A stretch of DNA of 64,000 nucleotides from Euonymus europaeus (GCA_963580455.1 OY756970.1:12834001-12898000), one strand, 5' to 3'. Shown: positions 44,545 through 56,284, counted from the stretch's first letter. Numbers and translations are program-made. Notes: generated by a model from the letters alone, not told the origin.

Positions 44545-47500
44545 TTCTCACTATCAATCGAGTAATCATGAATGAATTGAGCCACCATTTATGCCTTGAA
44601 AATCCTTATTTCGTCGGAGGATAATGACTCCTCAATTGTGTCATCAGTCGGCAGTCTTGTCATGATATGACATACATGATATCCGCAATCAACCCTATTC
44701 AAGGGATTAATGAAAACATGTGTGAGGTTATATTTTTTAAAAAAAAAAAACCTTACCCATAGTATTTGAAGGATTTACGATGCAAATTCTTGTTGTGGGA
44801 AATTTTTGACTGACACTAACTCGAAATTGAATCTCTCTTGGCTTAGTACTTCGAGAAGGGTGAAACTTGGTTGATTTACTTTTTGTGACTTCGCCCATTC
44901 GTATCGAACGCTCTCGACATACTCTTTCTGTAAAAAAAAAGAGTTCTCTTGTTTTATGATAATATCAATATTATCAAAGTCAAGTCAGGGCAGTATCAAA
45001 ATTAATAGTATCAAGATTTTTCATGCATCTTTAATGGATTTTTAATAATAAAATGTTCGCTTACCACCAAGTTCACGTCATCCAGGTAGCTGTTCCTGTT
45101 TGAATCTCTTGGTAGGAGGTTGTTGTAGTGGTACCATTTGTTCTCGGCACAATCGAACACAAGTAATGTTCAATGGTTGCATGACATATGCGGTGCAAGA
45201 CCTCCATTAGAGTTCATAGGAAACATATGATAACGTGGGATAAAGTTGCACTCCCAATCCATTTGACTACAACATCGCCAATTTGTTGTTGTTTAGACTT
45301 CTCGTAACGAGGATTGGTGATGTATTGCTGTGGAATATAGGTAATTAGTTGGTCATTATTCATTTTTGTGGACATGATTGTATAAAAATAACTTACCCAG
45401 TATAACGAGTCGTATATGACGAAGGTTTCTCCTGATGATGGTGTCATTTTTGCTCGTTCTTCGCGCAAAATTTGAGAGTAAGAATCAATGACCGATGGAA
45501 CCAAAAAAAATATAGCACGTTGTCAAATTACAATATCAGAAATCAGGTGCAGAGTATGTTAGGAGTCACGATTTAACCAATAGTATTAACAGTATTAAAG
45601 AAACTAATAGTATCAGAACATCAAACAGTATCAACCCATGACTTAGCGCATGTCGACAAACTATATGTAGTATTAAAAAATAACATAGTATCACTGTCTA
45701 CACATTGTCGACAAACTATATATAGTATTCAAAAATAACATTGTATCATCCACTCAGACAGTATCAAACGATAATATATTAGAGCTCTTTTTGTACTTAC
45801 ATTATTGCTCATTGGATCGTCTTTTAGAATTTCGATGAGATTCCCAAGTGTCACATAATAACGTGTGTCATCTCTTTGCTGCCATTTCCTGCAAAACATA
45901 ATTCCGAACAATATTTTCCGATCTATAAAATAGACAAAATAATTGTATACGTTACGAGTACTCGCTCTATAGCTAACTTACCTGGATTCGATTGTCTTCA
46001 TCATTATGTTCATTTTCTCCTTGGATGCGTCTGACAACTTCTTTGCAGTATACCATGACGCAGAGATTTTTTTAATATCCTTTTTTGGCTTTTGGGGTGA
46101 TACAGATGCAAAGTCATCCAAATCAAGTATTTCTGTTGGTCTGCTGGTTTTTTTATTATTGGCACGAGCACTGCGTAATGAGTATGAGTATACGGGGTCT
46201 AGCTTCCTCTTTCAATTAGTCTTTTCTTTCAGCAACTTGATCATTGATGGTTGACAAACAGTAGCAACATGTCTTTGCAGTATCATAACTGATAAACAAC
46301 TTACTTCTGTAATTTTCCCTAGAACCGTTCTGGACAGAGAATCATTTTCTTTGTTCTCTCCTTTGTCATCGGTGACATAATCATTTTCTTTGTTCTCTCC
46401 TTTGTCATCGGCGACATAATCATTTTCTTTCTTTCCAATTTCTTGCTTGGGTCTCCCAAGACAACAGTATTTTCTTCATCATAATTGTCCTTCATAAGTT
46501 TCGAAGCAGTCGAATAAACTTTGACATAAGCCAGTTCGCTCTTCAATTCTTTGTGTTGCCGCTCAAGTAATGTAATTTTTTCCTACAAAAAACATAGAAA
46601 AGAACAAACAGTATCAACAGTATGAGTAGTATTATCAAAAGCATGATACTATCATACTGTCATTGACAATACTACAATATAAAATAGTACCAATACTACA
46701 ACATAAAATAGTATCAAAAATTAGTTACCAAAAGGTTCGATACTGTATTCTACAAGGTCAGTATTCTTTGCCTGTTTTTCTTTCTGAGTCTTTTCTTTGA
46801 TGGTGACAATTGAGATGCCATTTGACTTAACGGAATGTTCTCCCATTCATCTGGATTGTTAAGGTCAACTTCGTCACCGCTTCCAAGGGCACTGTTACTG
46901 ATATTTTGATCGTCACTCTCATCTTCATTGCCACTAACTCTGTCGTTCTCGCTATCATCGTCACTAGTATCGATGTCTACATCACCAGTATCAGCTGCTT
47001 CTTTTTCCTTATGACGTGCACCCTGTTCATGTGAGAAGCATATGAAACAAACAATATCATATGTATCAATAATAACATCAATGATTAATTTAATTTAAAT
47101 TGCTAATGTCAATTATTACCGTCACTTTGAGAAGGTTGTCAACACTAGCTAGATTGAGTAATCGGGAAAATTCTCTCAAATCCCATCTTGCACATCCAAT
47201 AATCGATTTGTCTCTTGACGTGGGTTTGTAAACATGAAATTTCTCTAGGAACCAATAATGCACAATAAAACAAAGGATGTTCATGACAATATCAATAAAA
47301 TGTGGTTTCATTAATGGTTGTTTAGAGTATATTAATGTTTACCGGTAATATCATGACACAACCTGTGACATCTGATGCTTTTTCACTTTCTCGAAGTGAT
47401 GTTAGTAGGTAGTTCAAGATACATGATTACCAATTGTAAGTGTTTATGGAATTCACATCCTCAACGTAGTTTAGGTATCCCCAGCTCAAACTCAGACATT

Positions 47501-47880
47501 TTGTTGATATAAAGAAGGCTATAAGTAAAAACAGCACCATCAATCTGCCCATCCATTCATTTAAATAGTCTATAAAACATTGTTAGTATCAGTATAATCA
47601 TAAGTACCAGTAGTATCGGCATTGTCAACAGTATAAATTTCAATTTACCTGCATAGGTCATCAACATATTCATCTGTGTCTTTGGATGCTGCTTCCTTCA
47701 TGTTGGATGTGATAATCTTCCTGCTCAGCCTTGTACATTTTGTGAATCGTCGACTGTAAAAGCTTGTGTCATTGCCCTATTTTTGTCGATCTAGCTTTAT
47801 ATTGATTGTCCCATCTTCAATGCCAAATATAGTCCTCATGTCATCAATTGTTGATCACTTCAACCAAACCGATCAAGTTC
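44545..47880 (-). pseudogene. Ulp1-like (C48) protease gene of the large MULE, decayed
   Basis: Minus-strand exon pieces, from the distal end: WGYLNYVEDVNSINTYN and YLLTSLRESEKASDVTG (about 47350-47450), an acidic piece DIDTSDDDSEND (about 46980), and lysine-rich KKMIMSPMTKERT duplicated in tandem (about 46320-46420). A His exon follows, CNH-stop-TLLVFDCAENKWY (about 45080-45175), where the stop replaces the Trp normally after the catalytic His. Next are the Gln-region exon (VSVKNFPQQ, about 44800) and the Cys exon RVDCGYHVCHIMTRLPTDD (44550-44707). The His, Asp, Gln and Cys surroundings of a Ulp1-type SUMO protease are thus recognisable but disrupted. Exon borders are approximate. Ulp1 genes are common passengers in plant MULEs; the benefit is unknown. 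Confidence 0.75.
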
Positions 47881-49594
47881 GATCGATATTGCATAGTATT
47901 CCGATTTCTGGCCATTATTATAACAAATTGACCTACTGCCAAAACAAAATTTATAATTCATTAATAGAATCATCAGTATCAAAGCAACACAAGTCAACAC
48001 AAACAGTATCAACAACAACAGTATTACTAGCAATAACAAATAGAACAACAAGTCAGAACAAAGAGGATCAATAGAATTAGCAGTATCAAAACACCATAAG
48101 TCAGTACAAACAGTATCAACATTGACAGTACTAACAATATCAGCAGTATTAAAACATCAAAACATCACAAGTCAGTACAAACAGTATCAACATTGGCAGT
48201 ACCAACAATATTAGCAATATGAAAAACAATACCAGCAATATTAAGAACAATATATTGTTAAATACTAAACAAGATCAATGTTAAGAACAATATACCAGCA
48301 AAATCATAATATACGAAGCAACAAAATTGAAAGTGTCAATATGAACATCAGAATTAACAAGATCAAACATAAGACTAACTACATTGAGAGATCTCATCAA
48401 AACAGTATGATCAATAATACTAACATTATCAATAGTATCACCAGTATAATCATAGTTTTCATATCAAGAAGTGATATTACAAGCTCATAAAGTCATTCCA
48501 TTGACAAATAGGGTTATCAACCAAACTCAACGCAATGTTCATATAACGACATGAATAAGGCAGTATCAAAATATCATTGTTGAGTATCAACAGTACCACC
48601 AGTATCTTCATGGTTTTCCGAACAAAAAGTTGAATTACAAGAACACGAATCCATTGTATTGACAAACAGGTTATAATGTTAAATACTACGAAACTCAATG
48701 CTACTTTCATATAGAGACATGAATAAGGTAGTATCAAAACATCAGTGTTGAGTATCAATCGTAACACAATATCAATAGTAAAAAGAGTATCAATAGTACC
48801 ACCAGTATAATCATGGTTCCCAAAAGAAAATGTGGAATTATAAGAACACGAAGTCATTGCATTGACAAACAAGTTATAATAATAAATACTGTTAAACTCA
48901 ATGTAATTTTGAAATATAGTCAACAATAAGGCAGTCTCAAAACCTCAGTTTTCAGTATCAATCGCAACATCCATATGATTTCCTACAAAATTAACAGCAT
49001 CAACAAATACCAACATAGTATCAGAATTACAAAACCCATTGTACAGTAGTATCAGAATGACAAAAAAAATAGAGAATATGAATGACATCAAAGCCTGAAT
49101 CTTTATAACATTTATAGTATCAATAAAAAATTTTAAAAAATAATTTACGAGAAGAAAGCTTACAAACCAGAGTGAGAGAAAATGACGTCACTAAGAGGGG
49201 AACAATGGTGGAATCGATGAAGGAGAATGAAGAGAACTCATGACCAGATAAAGAACAGTATATTTAGTAGACAGACAGTATCAAGTATACAAGCTACTTA
49301 CCGGCGCGATATCACCGAAGAAAATGTCGGACCGCCACTACAACTACCGTGCTTCTAGAAGGGTTTCGATTTTGGGGGAAAGTGGAGCTGGCCCACTGAA
49401 TATAGACGGGCGAGTTTGAAAGTGCAGGTGGCCCACTTTTTGTTACTGTTCGTGCAGTTTGATTTTCAAACTTTTAAGGGCATTTTTGGCATGCAGAAAT
49501 TGTGGTGTGACTGCATTAGTAATAGGGACACATTGTGTGAGTGTGTGACTAAGTGGTCAAAATGATCACTATATATGACCGGCTTGTAATTCTC
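47881..49594 (-). other. Repeat-rich subterminal region of the large MULE
   Basis: Probably the 5' leader and promoter side of the minus-strand Ulp1-like gene. It is dense in AGTATCAA, has a tandem array (48438-48967), and ends in the right TIR (about 49500-49594). No real ORF; a 149-codon minus-strand frame at 48477-48926 is a translation of the tandem repeats. Confidence 0.65.
48438..48967. repeat. Three tandem units of about 160-200 bp
   Basis: Units begin with ACCACCAGTAT (or CACCAGTAT) near 48438, 48596 and 48797. They share TCATTGCATTGACAAAYARG-type text, AACTCAATG, AGACATGAATAAGG and a terminal GAGTATCAA, with lengths differing by internal indels. Confidence 0.8.
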
Positions 49595-50145
49595 ACATTT
49601 TACTACATTATTACATTATTTGGGACCAAACATCATGAAAATAAAACCCAAAACCCAACACAATTTAAAAAAAAAACCAAAAGTTATAAAGACATAATAA
49701 AAATAAAAGTATAAAACTACCCGAAAACCCAATACAAATTTAATTGAACAAAAACAGAAGAAGCCCAAAATCTCTTTAATTAACCCAACCCATAACTCTA
49801 CAAAATACCCAACCAATTACCAACAAAAGACAATTGGCCCATAAACTAAACAAATGGCCCAACATGCATGCAATCTCACTACCAAAGTCAATTACGTGGT
49901 CATGGCCTACTATAGCATCCTTCACATCTCTTGCCTTTACCATGTTTTGGAAGAAACAAGCCCAGGTGCTAGTCCCTTCTGTGCATCAGGCTTCTCCATG
50001 TATGATTCCAACAGGGAGGTTGTGCTTTCTCTTTGCTTGGCCGACTATTGATTTTGGCTCTCTACTATGTCTCTGTCCGGCCCTATATAAATAAAGGTCC
50101 ATGCATGAAAGTTGGCAAAGGTCCGACTAGTTACGTGAGAATGGG
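49595..50145. other. Non-coding stretch, no gene recognised
   Basis: Sequence right of the MULE end. It contains an A/C-rich part and, near 50100, the word GCATGAAAGTTGG that also occurs right of the copia element (53612-53632), so the two sides may be halves of one older repeat split by the copia insertion. Confidence 0.5.
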
Positions 50146-50187
50146 TGTCATATTGATCCGGTATCCTCAACAAGTGATATTAGAGGC

Positions 50188-50769
50188 TGAGGTTCATATT
50201 TCCAGCAATTGGAAATCATCCCGAACGGAAAAAGAGCAATTTTTTGCTCTCGGGGTCAATTTTTCGACTTCAACGAAATCACGTTTTGAACACATCTGGG
50301 TATTCCTCATCACCATACGAGTCTTCTGGTTCAAAAATCATCGAAATCGGACGTCGGGGTGAGCCACACTCTCCCTCTGAAAATTAGAGGTACTATTCAC
50401 ATTTTCTGGAGGTTGAAGACGAAGTGATGTCAGCATGACATCATCATCTGCCACGTCAATGCCACGTCACCGGCACACGTCATCATCTGCCACATCAGCG
50501 CACAACCAACAATTGTGCCATGTCAGTAGCCACGTCATCAAACGGCGTTAGTTGACTGTCAGTTGACCATTAGTCAACAGTTAAGTCCGGTTCAAGTTGC
50601 AGCAACTTTGACCGACCGGTTCGGTATTTTTCAAATCGGTTTTCAGGAAGGTCAAACTGGTTCTCAAGGTTTTTGACCCTTCCGGACGCAACCGTGCTAT
50701 CGGTTTTGCGAGATTCCACTCCAAAATTTTGGTGTTGCTCGATTTAGCTAGAAACCGAAACTTTTTTCG
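50188..50769 (+). other. Leader of the copia element with an ACGTCA cluster
   Basis: Non-coding sequence between primer site and gag. CCACGTCA-type words occur at 50451, 50462, 50474 and 50530, followed by two TTGAC words and a GTCAAC (50552-50577). ACGTCA is a bZIP/TGA-factor core and TTGAC a WRKY core. Being downstream of the LTR promoter they would also lie in the transcript. Function is inferred. Confidence 0.45.
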
Positions 50770-51540
50770 ATGGAAGCTTCTACATCAAAGTCATCTGGAG
50801 CCATGATGAAGTTAACACCCACAAATTATGCATTATAGAAACCTTGGATGGAGGATTTCCTAAATTGCAGAGATCTGGCAGATCCCTTGGAAAATGAGGG
50901 CAAGAGACCAAATGACATAAAGGAGGCTGAGTGGACAAAGAAACACAAGAAGACGATCGGTCAAATTCGAAATTGGATCTATCATAGTGTGTTTCACCAT
51001 GTTGCACAAGAGACAAGTGCATTTGATCTCTAGAAGAAGCTGGAGAACATGTACCAAGCGAAGACTGCTCGGAATAAAGCTCTCTTGGTCAGACGTCTTG
51101 TCAATTTGAAATTGAAAAATGGAACTTCTGTAGCTGAGCACACCAATGAGTTCTAGAACTTGGTGAATCAACTTGTAGCTGTCAAGTTCATTCTTAAAGA
51201 TGAAGATCAAGCCTTACTACTTCTCAGTTTCTTACCAGACAGTTGGGAGACGCTGGTGGTCTCTCTCAGTAACTCTGCACTCGGAGGCAAACTCACTATG
51301 GAGATGGTCTCGGATGCTTTATTCAACGAGGAGAGTTGAAGGAAGGAATTGGGCATAGATCAGTCTCATGCCCTTGTTACTGAAAGCAGAGGACGGCCTC
51401 TGGGGAGAGGCAGGAGTAGAGGTAGAAGTCAGAGCCGAGGACGGAAACAGGATCATGGAAAGTCCACTGACGGCAGGAGACGGCAAAAAGGTAAATACAA
51501 GTGTTATCATTGTGGTATTGAAGGCCATATCAAGAAGATA
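50770..51540 (+). pseudogene. Copia gag with four in-frame stops
   Basis: From ATG 50770 (MEASTSKSSGAMMKLTPTNY) the frame continues through WIYHSVFHHV, LLVRRLVNLKLKNGTSVAEH and LLSFLPDSWETLV to an RGRS-rich basic region and a knuckle starting CYHCGIEGHIKK, which loses its last Cys at the deletion junction at 51540. Stops replace the expected Trp, Trp and Gln in AL-stop-KPW, FDL-stop-KKL and EF-stop-NLV, and one lies after FNEES. Confidence 0.85.
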
Positions 51541-53134
51541 TCTGGATTCAAATTATATTTTGCTTACTGATGAGGGGGAGCCAGAAAGCTTTAAAGAAGC
51601 TCACACTCATGCTGAAAGTAGTGAGTGGATGCAAGCTATGCAAGAAGAGATGAATTCATTGCAGAAAAACCAAACTTATAAGTTGGTGAAACTACCTAAA
51701 GGGAAGAAGGTGCCGCAGAACAAATGGGTGTTCAAGCTGAAGAAAGATGGCAACGATAAGCTTGTCAAGTACAAAGCTCGGTTGGTTGTCAAAGGATTCC
51801 AACAGAAGAAAGGAGTTGACTTCGATGAGATTTTTTCACTAGTGGTGAAGATGACATCCATCCGAGTCATACTTGGGTTAGTAGCAAGTATGAATCTGGA
51901 GCTTGAGCAAATGGATGTAAAGACAGCGTTTCTCCATGGTGATTTGGAGGAAGAAATTTACATGGTGTAGCCAGAAGGCTTCGAAGTTCTTGAGAAGAAG
52001 CACTTGGTCTGTAAACTAACAAAAAGTCTCTACGGCCTTAAGCAAGCGTCGAGAAGTGGTACATAAAGTTTGACTCATCATGATGGGTCATGGTTACAAA
52101 AGGACTGCAGCAGACCAGTGTGTTTATGTCCAAAAGTTCCCAGACGGTAATTTTGTGATATTACTGCTCTATGTGGATGATATGTTAATTGTTGGCCAGG
52201 ATGTAGCCATGATTAATAGATTGAAGGCCCAGTTATCTCAGTTATTCGATATGAAGGACTTAGGCCCAGCTCAGCAGATATTGGGCATGAAGATTGTTCA
52301 TGACAGGAAAGCCAAGAAACTGTGGTTGTCACAGGAGGCTTATGTTAAACGGGTACTGGAAAGGTTTAACATGAAGAATGCAAAGTAGGTTACCACTCCG
52401 CTAGGTAACCATTTCCAACTGAGTAAGAAATCTTGTCCCTCCTCAGAGAAGGAGGTTGAAGAGATGGAAGCAGTCCCTTACTCTTCAGCAGTCGATAGTT
52501 TGATGTACGCAATGGTGTGTACAAGACCGGATATTGCTCACGCTGTTGGTGTTGTGAGCAGATTCCTTTCCAATCCAGGGAAAGAACATTGGAAGGGTGT
52601 TAAATGGATTCTCAGATACCTAAAGGGTACGTCAAAGCTATGTTTGTGCTTTGGGGGAGCTGATCCAGTTCTAGATGGCTATACTGATTCAGATATGGTC
52701 GGTGATCTTGACAGTAGGAAATCTACTTCAGGGTATGTTTTCACTTTTACAAGGGGAGCTGTTTCATGGCAGTCCAAACTGCAGAAGTGTGTTGCTTTAT
52801 CTACAACAGAAGCAGAGTATATTGCTGCAGCAGAAGCTGGTAAAGAAATGTTGTGGTTGAAGCGGTTTCTCCAAGAACTTGGTATTAATAAGGAGGAATA
52901 CAGGATACATTGTGATAGTCAGAGTGCTCTAAACTTGAGCAAGAACTCCATGTACCATTCCCGCACAAAGCATATCGATATTCGCTATCACTGGATACGC
53001 GAAGTGATTGAAGAACAGTTGTTGAAACTTGTGAAGATTCATACTAATGAGAATCCAGCAGACATGTTAACAAAGGTGGTTACTCGCGAAAAGCTTGAAC
53101 TATGTCAGGACATAGCCGGAATGGACAGCAACTG
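51541..53134 (+). pseudogene. Copia reverse transcriptase and RNase H
   Basis: After the deletion the frame (shifted by one) gives EWMQAMQEEMNSL, NKWVFKLKKDG, VKTAFLHGDLEEEIYMV, then TAG 51968, a damaged SLYGLKQ block, LLYVDDMLIVG (YVDD), DMKDLGPAQQILGMKI, a TAG at 52386-52388 and the RNase H (GYTDSDMVGDLDSRKSTSG, LSTTEAEYIAAAEAGKEM, SRTKHIDIRYHWIRE, ENPADMLTKV), ending at TGA 53133-53135. Most of the catalytic sequence is intact, but stops and the missing integrase rule out autonomy. Confidence 0.9.
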
Positions 53135-53214
53135 AAGACAGACAAGTTGCATTATCCTCCTATGGATATGAAGGGGGAGAATTGATGGCTTCATACCCAT
53201 ATGTTGTCAAAAAA

Positions 53215-53236
53215 GGCTGCATGCATGCATGCAGCC
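53215..53236. promoter_or_regulatory. CATGCATG palindrome in copia LTR
   Basis: A perfect 22-bp palindrome, GGCTGCATGCA and its complement, containing overlapping CATGCATG words. CATGCA is the RY element bound by plant B3-domain factors (seed-expressed regulators). It lies upstream of the TATA box at 53397, as an enhancer would. Role inferred. Confidence 0.5.
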
Positions 53237-53396
53237 ACCAAACCAAGCTTTTGGTTCAACAATGGTGTAGCACCCACCACCCACCAACCATTCACCAACC
53301 AAGCCACCATTGTTGAACAAAAATCAAGTCTTCATGGTTGATTTTCTTTCTTCAAAATGTGTGCTTGTTATGTTCATACTCTTGTATTTGTATCTC

Positions 53397-53404
53397 TATA
53401 AATA
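53397..53404 (+). promoter_or_regulatory. TATA box in copia LTR
   Basis: TATAAATA within CTCTATAAATAGAGAGG, in the direction of transcription, about 140 bases before the LTR end. Confidence 0.6.
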
Positions 53405-53543
53405 GAGAGGTGTGTTTGTCATTAGTAGTGTGGTAGAGAGAAAAATAAGTGGTGTAGTGAGTTACAAAGAAAGAAGAAAATTTTCTTTGTATTTTCTCAT
53501 TTTTTGATTTCGTTGGTAATGTCATATTGATCCGGTATCCTCA

Positions 53544-54750
53544 AGAATGGGGTGGTTGCAGTTTTTTTGTGAAGGGGCTGCATATTCATATATTTTGTAA
53601 AAGTCCCTTGCATGAAATGAAAGTTGGTTCCCAGGTGAAGTAAAGTGGAAGAAGAAAAGGCTCGGGTGGTGAAGGTTGCTGGTATTGGTCCAGTAGGAGA
53701 GGGAGGAGCTATCGGGTGGAAGAAAGAAGGAGGAACGTGGGAAGAGCTGTCTCGGGTGGAAGAAGAAGGAAGAAGAAGCTGTGAAGGGAAGAAGATGATA
53801 ACGGCTGGGGTGAGAAAAAGAGGAAGAGAAGAAAAAGGTTGCTGAAGGTAGTGGTTAAGAGGAAGAAAACATGAAGAAGAAGCTGGTTGGTTTCATGAAA
53901 TTGATCGGCCGGTTCAACCGAGAATTGGTTGGTTCTCATGAAATTGATCAGTTAAAAAAACCACCGATTTATATGTATTAGACTGGAATGGATACAAGGT
54001 TAGTCACCGGTCCGGTTTTCAAAACCTTAGTCCATACTCCCCACCATTACTTGTCACCAAAATAGGCAAGTGATATGAAGACGATGTGGGCAAATCCACC
54101 ATACCTCTAAGAAATAAAGGGATCAACATTATATTTGAAGTAACTCTTTTTCAAAATTTTCCCTAATATTTTTTGGAAATTAAAACCAATCCCTCATTAA
54201 ACCACTTTAACTCGATAGTCCAATGCGCTAAAGAAACTTTAAAATAAGTCCATCTCCCAAAATATATGTCAAAATTTAATTTTTTTTATTATATTCAATA
54301 ATCAACCATCAACCAATTCACAAAGTCATAGCTATAATTTCACCCGACCATATAAAGTCAGTTGGTAGTTGCCAAAATAATAGAAAGTTAGTTGGCCGAT
54401 AATTACCTAACCATCCAACTATTGAAAGCCCAAATCCAAAACAATATGATAGTATATAAAATGAGTCTAAACTCTCCTCACATCAAGGCCCAAGTCCAAA
54501 CTCAAACTCACTTACACACCAATCAATGACCTTGAATACGGTCTCTCCTTTAGATCCTCTTCGACACTTAGTTGATTGTTCATCATTCAATCCGAATCTC
54601 TCCTCTCTAGCTTTCTTGCTCTTCATTGATCATTCCTTGGCTACTTTTGAGTATGTGATTTGTCTTTGATTGTTGACTGATTTTTTTGTTCTATATTATA
54701 GAATGACGAAGTGACAACGTAAATCTAATTTCACTTCAATCTCACAACTT
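53544..54750. other. Non-coding stretch between copia and Athila-like elements
   Basis: No gene recognised. 53640-53880 is purine-rich (GAAGAAGG words) and produces spurious low-complexity ORFs. The remainder is AT-rich unique-looking sequence. Confidence 0.5.
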
Positions 54751-56177
54751 TGATGAGTCCATATTTTGTTCATATATTTGACTTGGAATGATTTTATGCA
54801 ATATCATTGTGTGTCTATTTTACCTCTCAATTACTCTATATGTGTTTTTGTAGGGTTTTGACAAACTAGATGGATTTAGGCTTAAAACTTCAGTGTTGAT
54901 GTACTGACATTTGAATAGCCATTACAAGAGCTGTAAAACTCCGATTTCATTGATTCTAGTGGCATTGGAAACTAGACATTTCAAGCTTCGCGCAGATATC
55001 AAGAGTAGAAATATCTGACCACGAATGAAGAATCTGTGAGCATACAAAGTCTGCTGTGAAATGAAGTAAAGTGCAGAGTTTTGATTGAATTCCATGACTT
55101 TTGGGCCCATTGAATGAGCCACATGAAACCAGCCTTTTTCAGCCCATATCTAGGGGCAATTTTGTCATTGACTTAGGTAATGTGTTAACCTAAAATACAA
55201 TGAAGCAAGGCCAAAAGGGGGGGGACGGCAGATTGGAAAAAGAAAGAGGAAAAAGGGAGGCAACAACTTTTGGGGGATTTCTGGACACATTTACAGCAAG
55301 AAGGAGAAGGGAGAAGAAGGCTGGTCCATCATCTCCACATCTCTCTTGAGGGTGTATCAATGTTTTACCCATCCCACTCTCTTGTTTTAATTTCTATGTT
55401 TAGCTAAATCTTTATCCAAGACTAGGAGGATGCCTTGATCTTGTTTTGCCATGTATTGGATTATGGATTTATGAATGGTTGGATATAATTACAAATTCTG
55501 GATTTCAATGTTTATTGAGTCCTTGTGTGATTTCTTATGATTGACAACCATTGAAATTTCTTATGAATTACTTGATGAAGCCATATAGACAATAAGATGT
55601 TATATTGTTTAAAGATTCTTGAAATCTTGAATTGCGAATTTACAAGATTCTTTAATTAGATCATGTGTTCGTATGATTCCTATTTCTAAAGAACTTCATG
55701 AATTCCTTGTGTTTAATTTATGCCAATAAGATGGATAGATTGCATATAGGAACATCCGACCTACACCAATAAGATGGGTGGTAATCGAGTTTAGGGAAAT
55801 TCGACTCAAGTGCGCTAAAACCGACTTGGGTACGGGATCTTTGTAATTGATTTGCCATTTATTTAATTGGTTCCAAATACATGGTTAAAATGGATTAACG
55901 GTAGAATCCAAAGTCTTGGTATTTTCTCAATTGTTAACAACACCAAAAATTCATAAAAATATCTTTTAATTGTTTTCTTAATTTTTCTGATTTGAATCAC
56001 TCAATTCCAAATTGTGTGGAATTTTAATTTACTTCTCACGTGTTTGGTTGGAATTTTAATTACAGTCTCTTGGGAACAAACCTGTACTTGCATATCTATA
56101 GTATCATTGATCTGTGCGCTTGCAGGATAAATTTGTGCGAGTTTGACTTATTTTATAGGTTGAATTTGTGACGAACA
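54751..56177 (+). repeat. 5' LTR of the second Athila-like element
   Basis: About 1.43 kb, opening TGATGAGTCCATATTTTG and ending near GTGACGAACA, just before the primer site. The start was chosen by the TGATGAGTCC motif typical of this lineage and has no partner LTR to confirm it. Confidence 0.65.
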
Positions 56178-56183
56178 AGTTTT

Positions 56184-56201
56184 TGGCGCCGTTGTGGGGG
56201 A
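56184..56201 (+). other. Primer-binding site, tRNA-Asp type
   Basis: TGGCGCCGTTGTGGGGGA is complementary to the 3' end of plant tRNA-Asp apart from two positions (TGGCGCCGTTGCCGGGGA expected). It marks where reverse transcription would start and fixes the LTR end a few bases upstream. Confidence 0.85.
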
Positions 56202-56284
56202 CTGTTTAATTGAATTTCATTAAACTATTCTTTTGCTCGTTCTACTTGTTTCTACTGATTCAACTCTTTTCTTTACCTTGGTAA

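Larger units (their letters stand above)
34378..49594. mobile_element. Large MULE with transposase and Ulp1-like genes, invaded by three other elements
   Basis: Its left terminal sequence is split by the smaller MULE. Joined across that insertion, left and right termini match as inverted repeats: AGTCATTTATAGTGACATG then TTTGACC..TAAGTCACAC on the left, against GGTCATATATAGTGATCAT then TTTGACC..TTAGTCACAC on the complement of 49500-49594. Without the nested insertions (34400-36839, 36934-39587, 40028-42433) it would be about 7.7 kb. A plus-strand transposase gene and a minus-strand Ulp1-like protease gene converge near 44.0-44.5 kb. This layout is known from Ulp1-carrying (KI-type) MULEs. Outer ends are approximate and no clear 9-bp duplication survives. 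Confidence 0.75.
50146..53543 (+). mobile_element. Ty1/copia (Tork/Tnt1-like) element, internally deleted
   Basis: The last 24 bases of a 5' LTR (50146-50169, ending ATCCGGTATCCTCA) are followed by a degenerate Met primer site (TGATATTAGAGGC for TGGTATCAGAGGC, 50175-50187), a leader, gag, then directly reverse transcriptase and RNase H, a purine tract and a full 3' LTR. Protease and integrase are absent. Both flanks carry AGAATGGG beside the LTR remnants (about 50138-50144 and 53544-53551), probably containing the target duplication. The lineage is judged from gag and reverse transcriptase style. Confidence 0.85.
53183..53543 (+). repeat. 3' LTR of the copia element (361 bp)
   Basis: It opens TGATGGCTTCATACC after the purine tract GAAGGGGGAGAAT and ends CCGGTATCCTCA, the same end as the 24-base 5' remnant. 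Confidence 0.85.

Noticed and set aside
48477..48926. 149-residue minus-strand ORF with internal repeats
   Set aside because: The repeats reflect DNA tandem units in the MULE subterminal region, with no codon-level conservation.
53645..53939. Acidic/basic ORFs on both strands
   Set aside because: They come from a GAAGAAG-rich low-complexity stretch.
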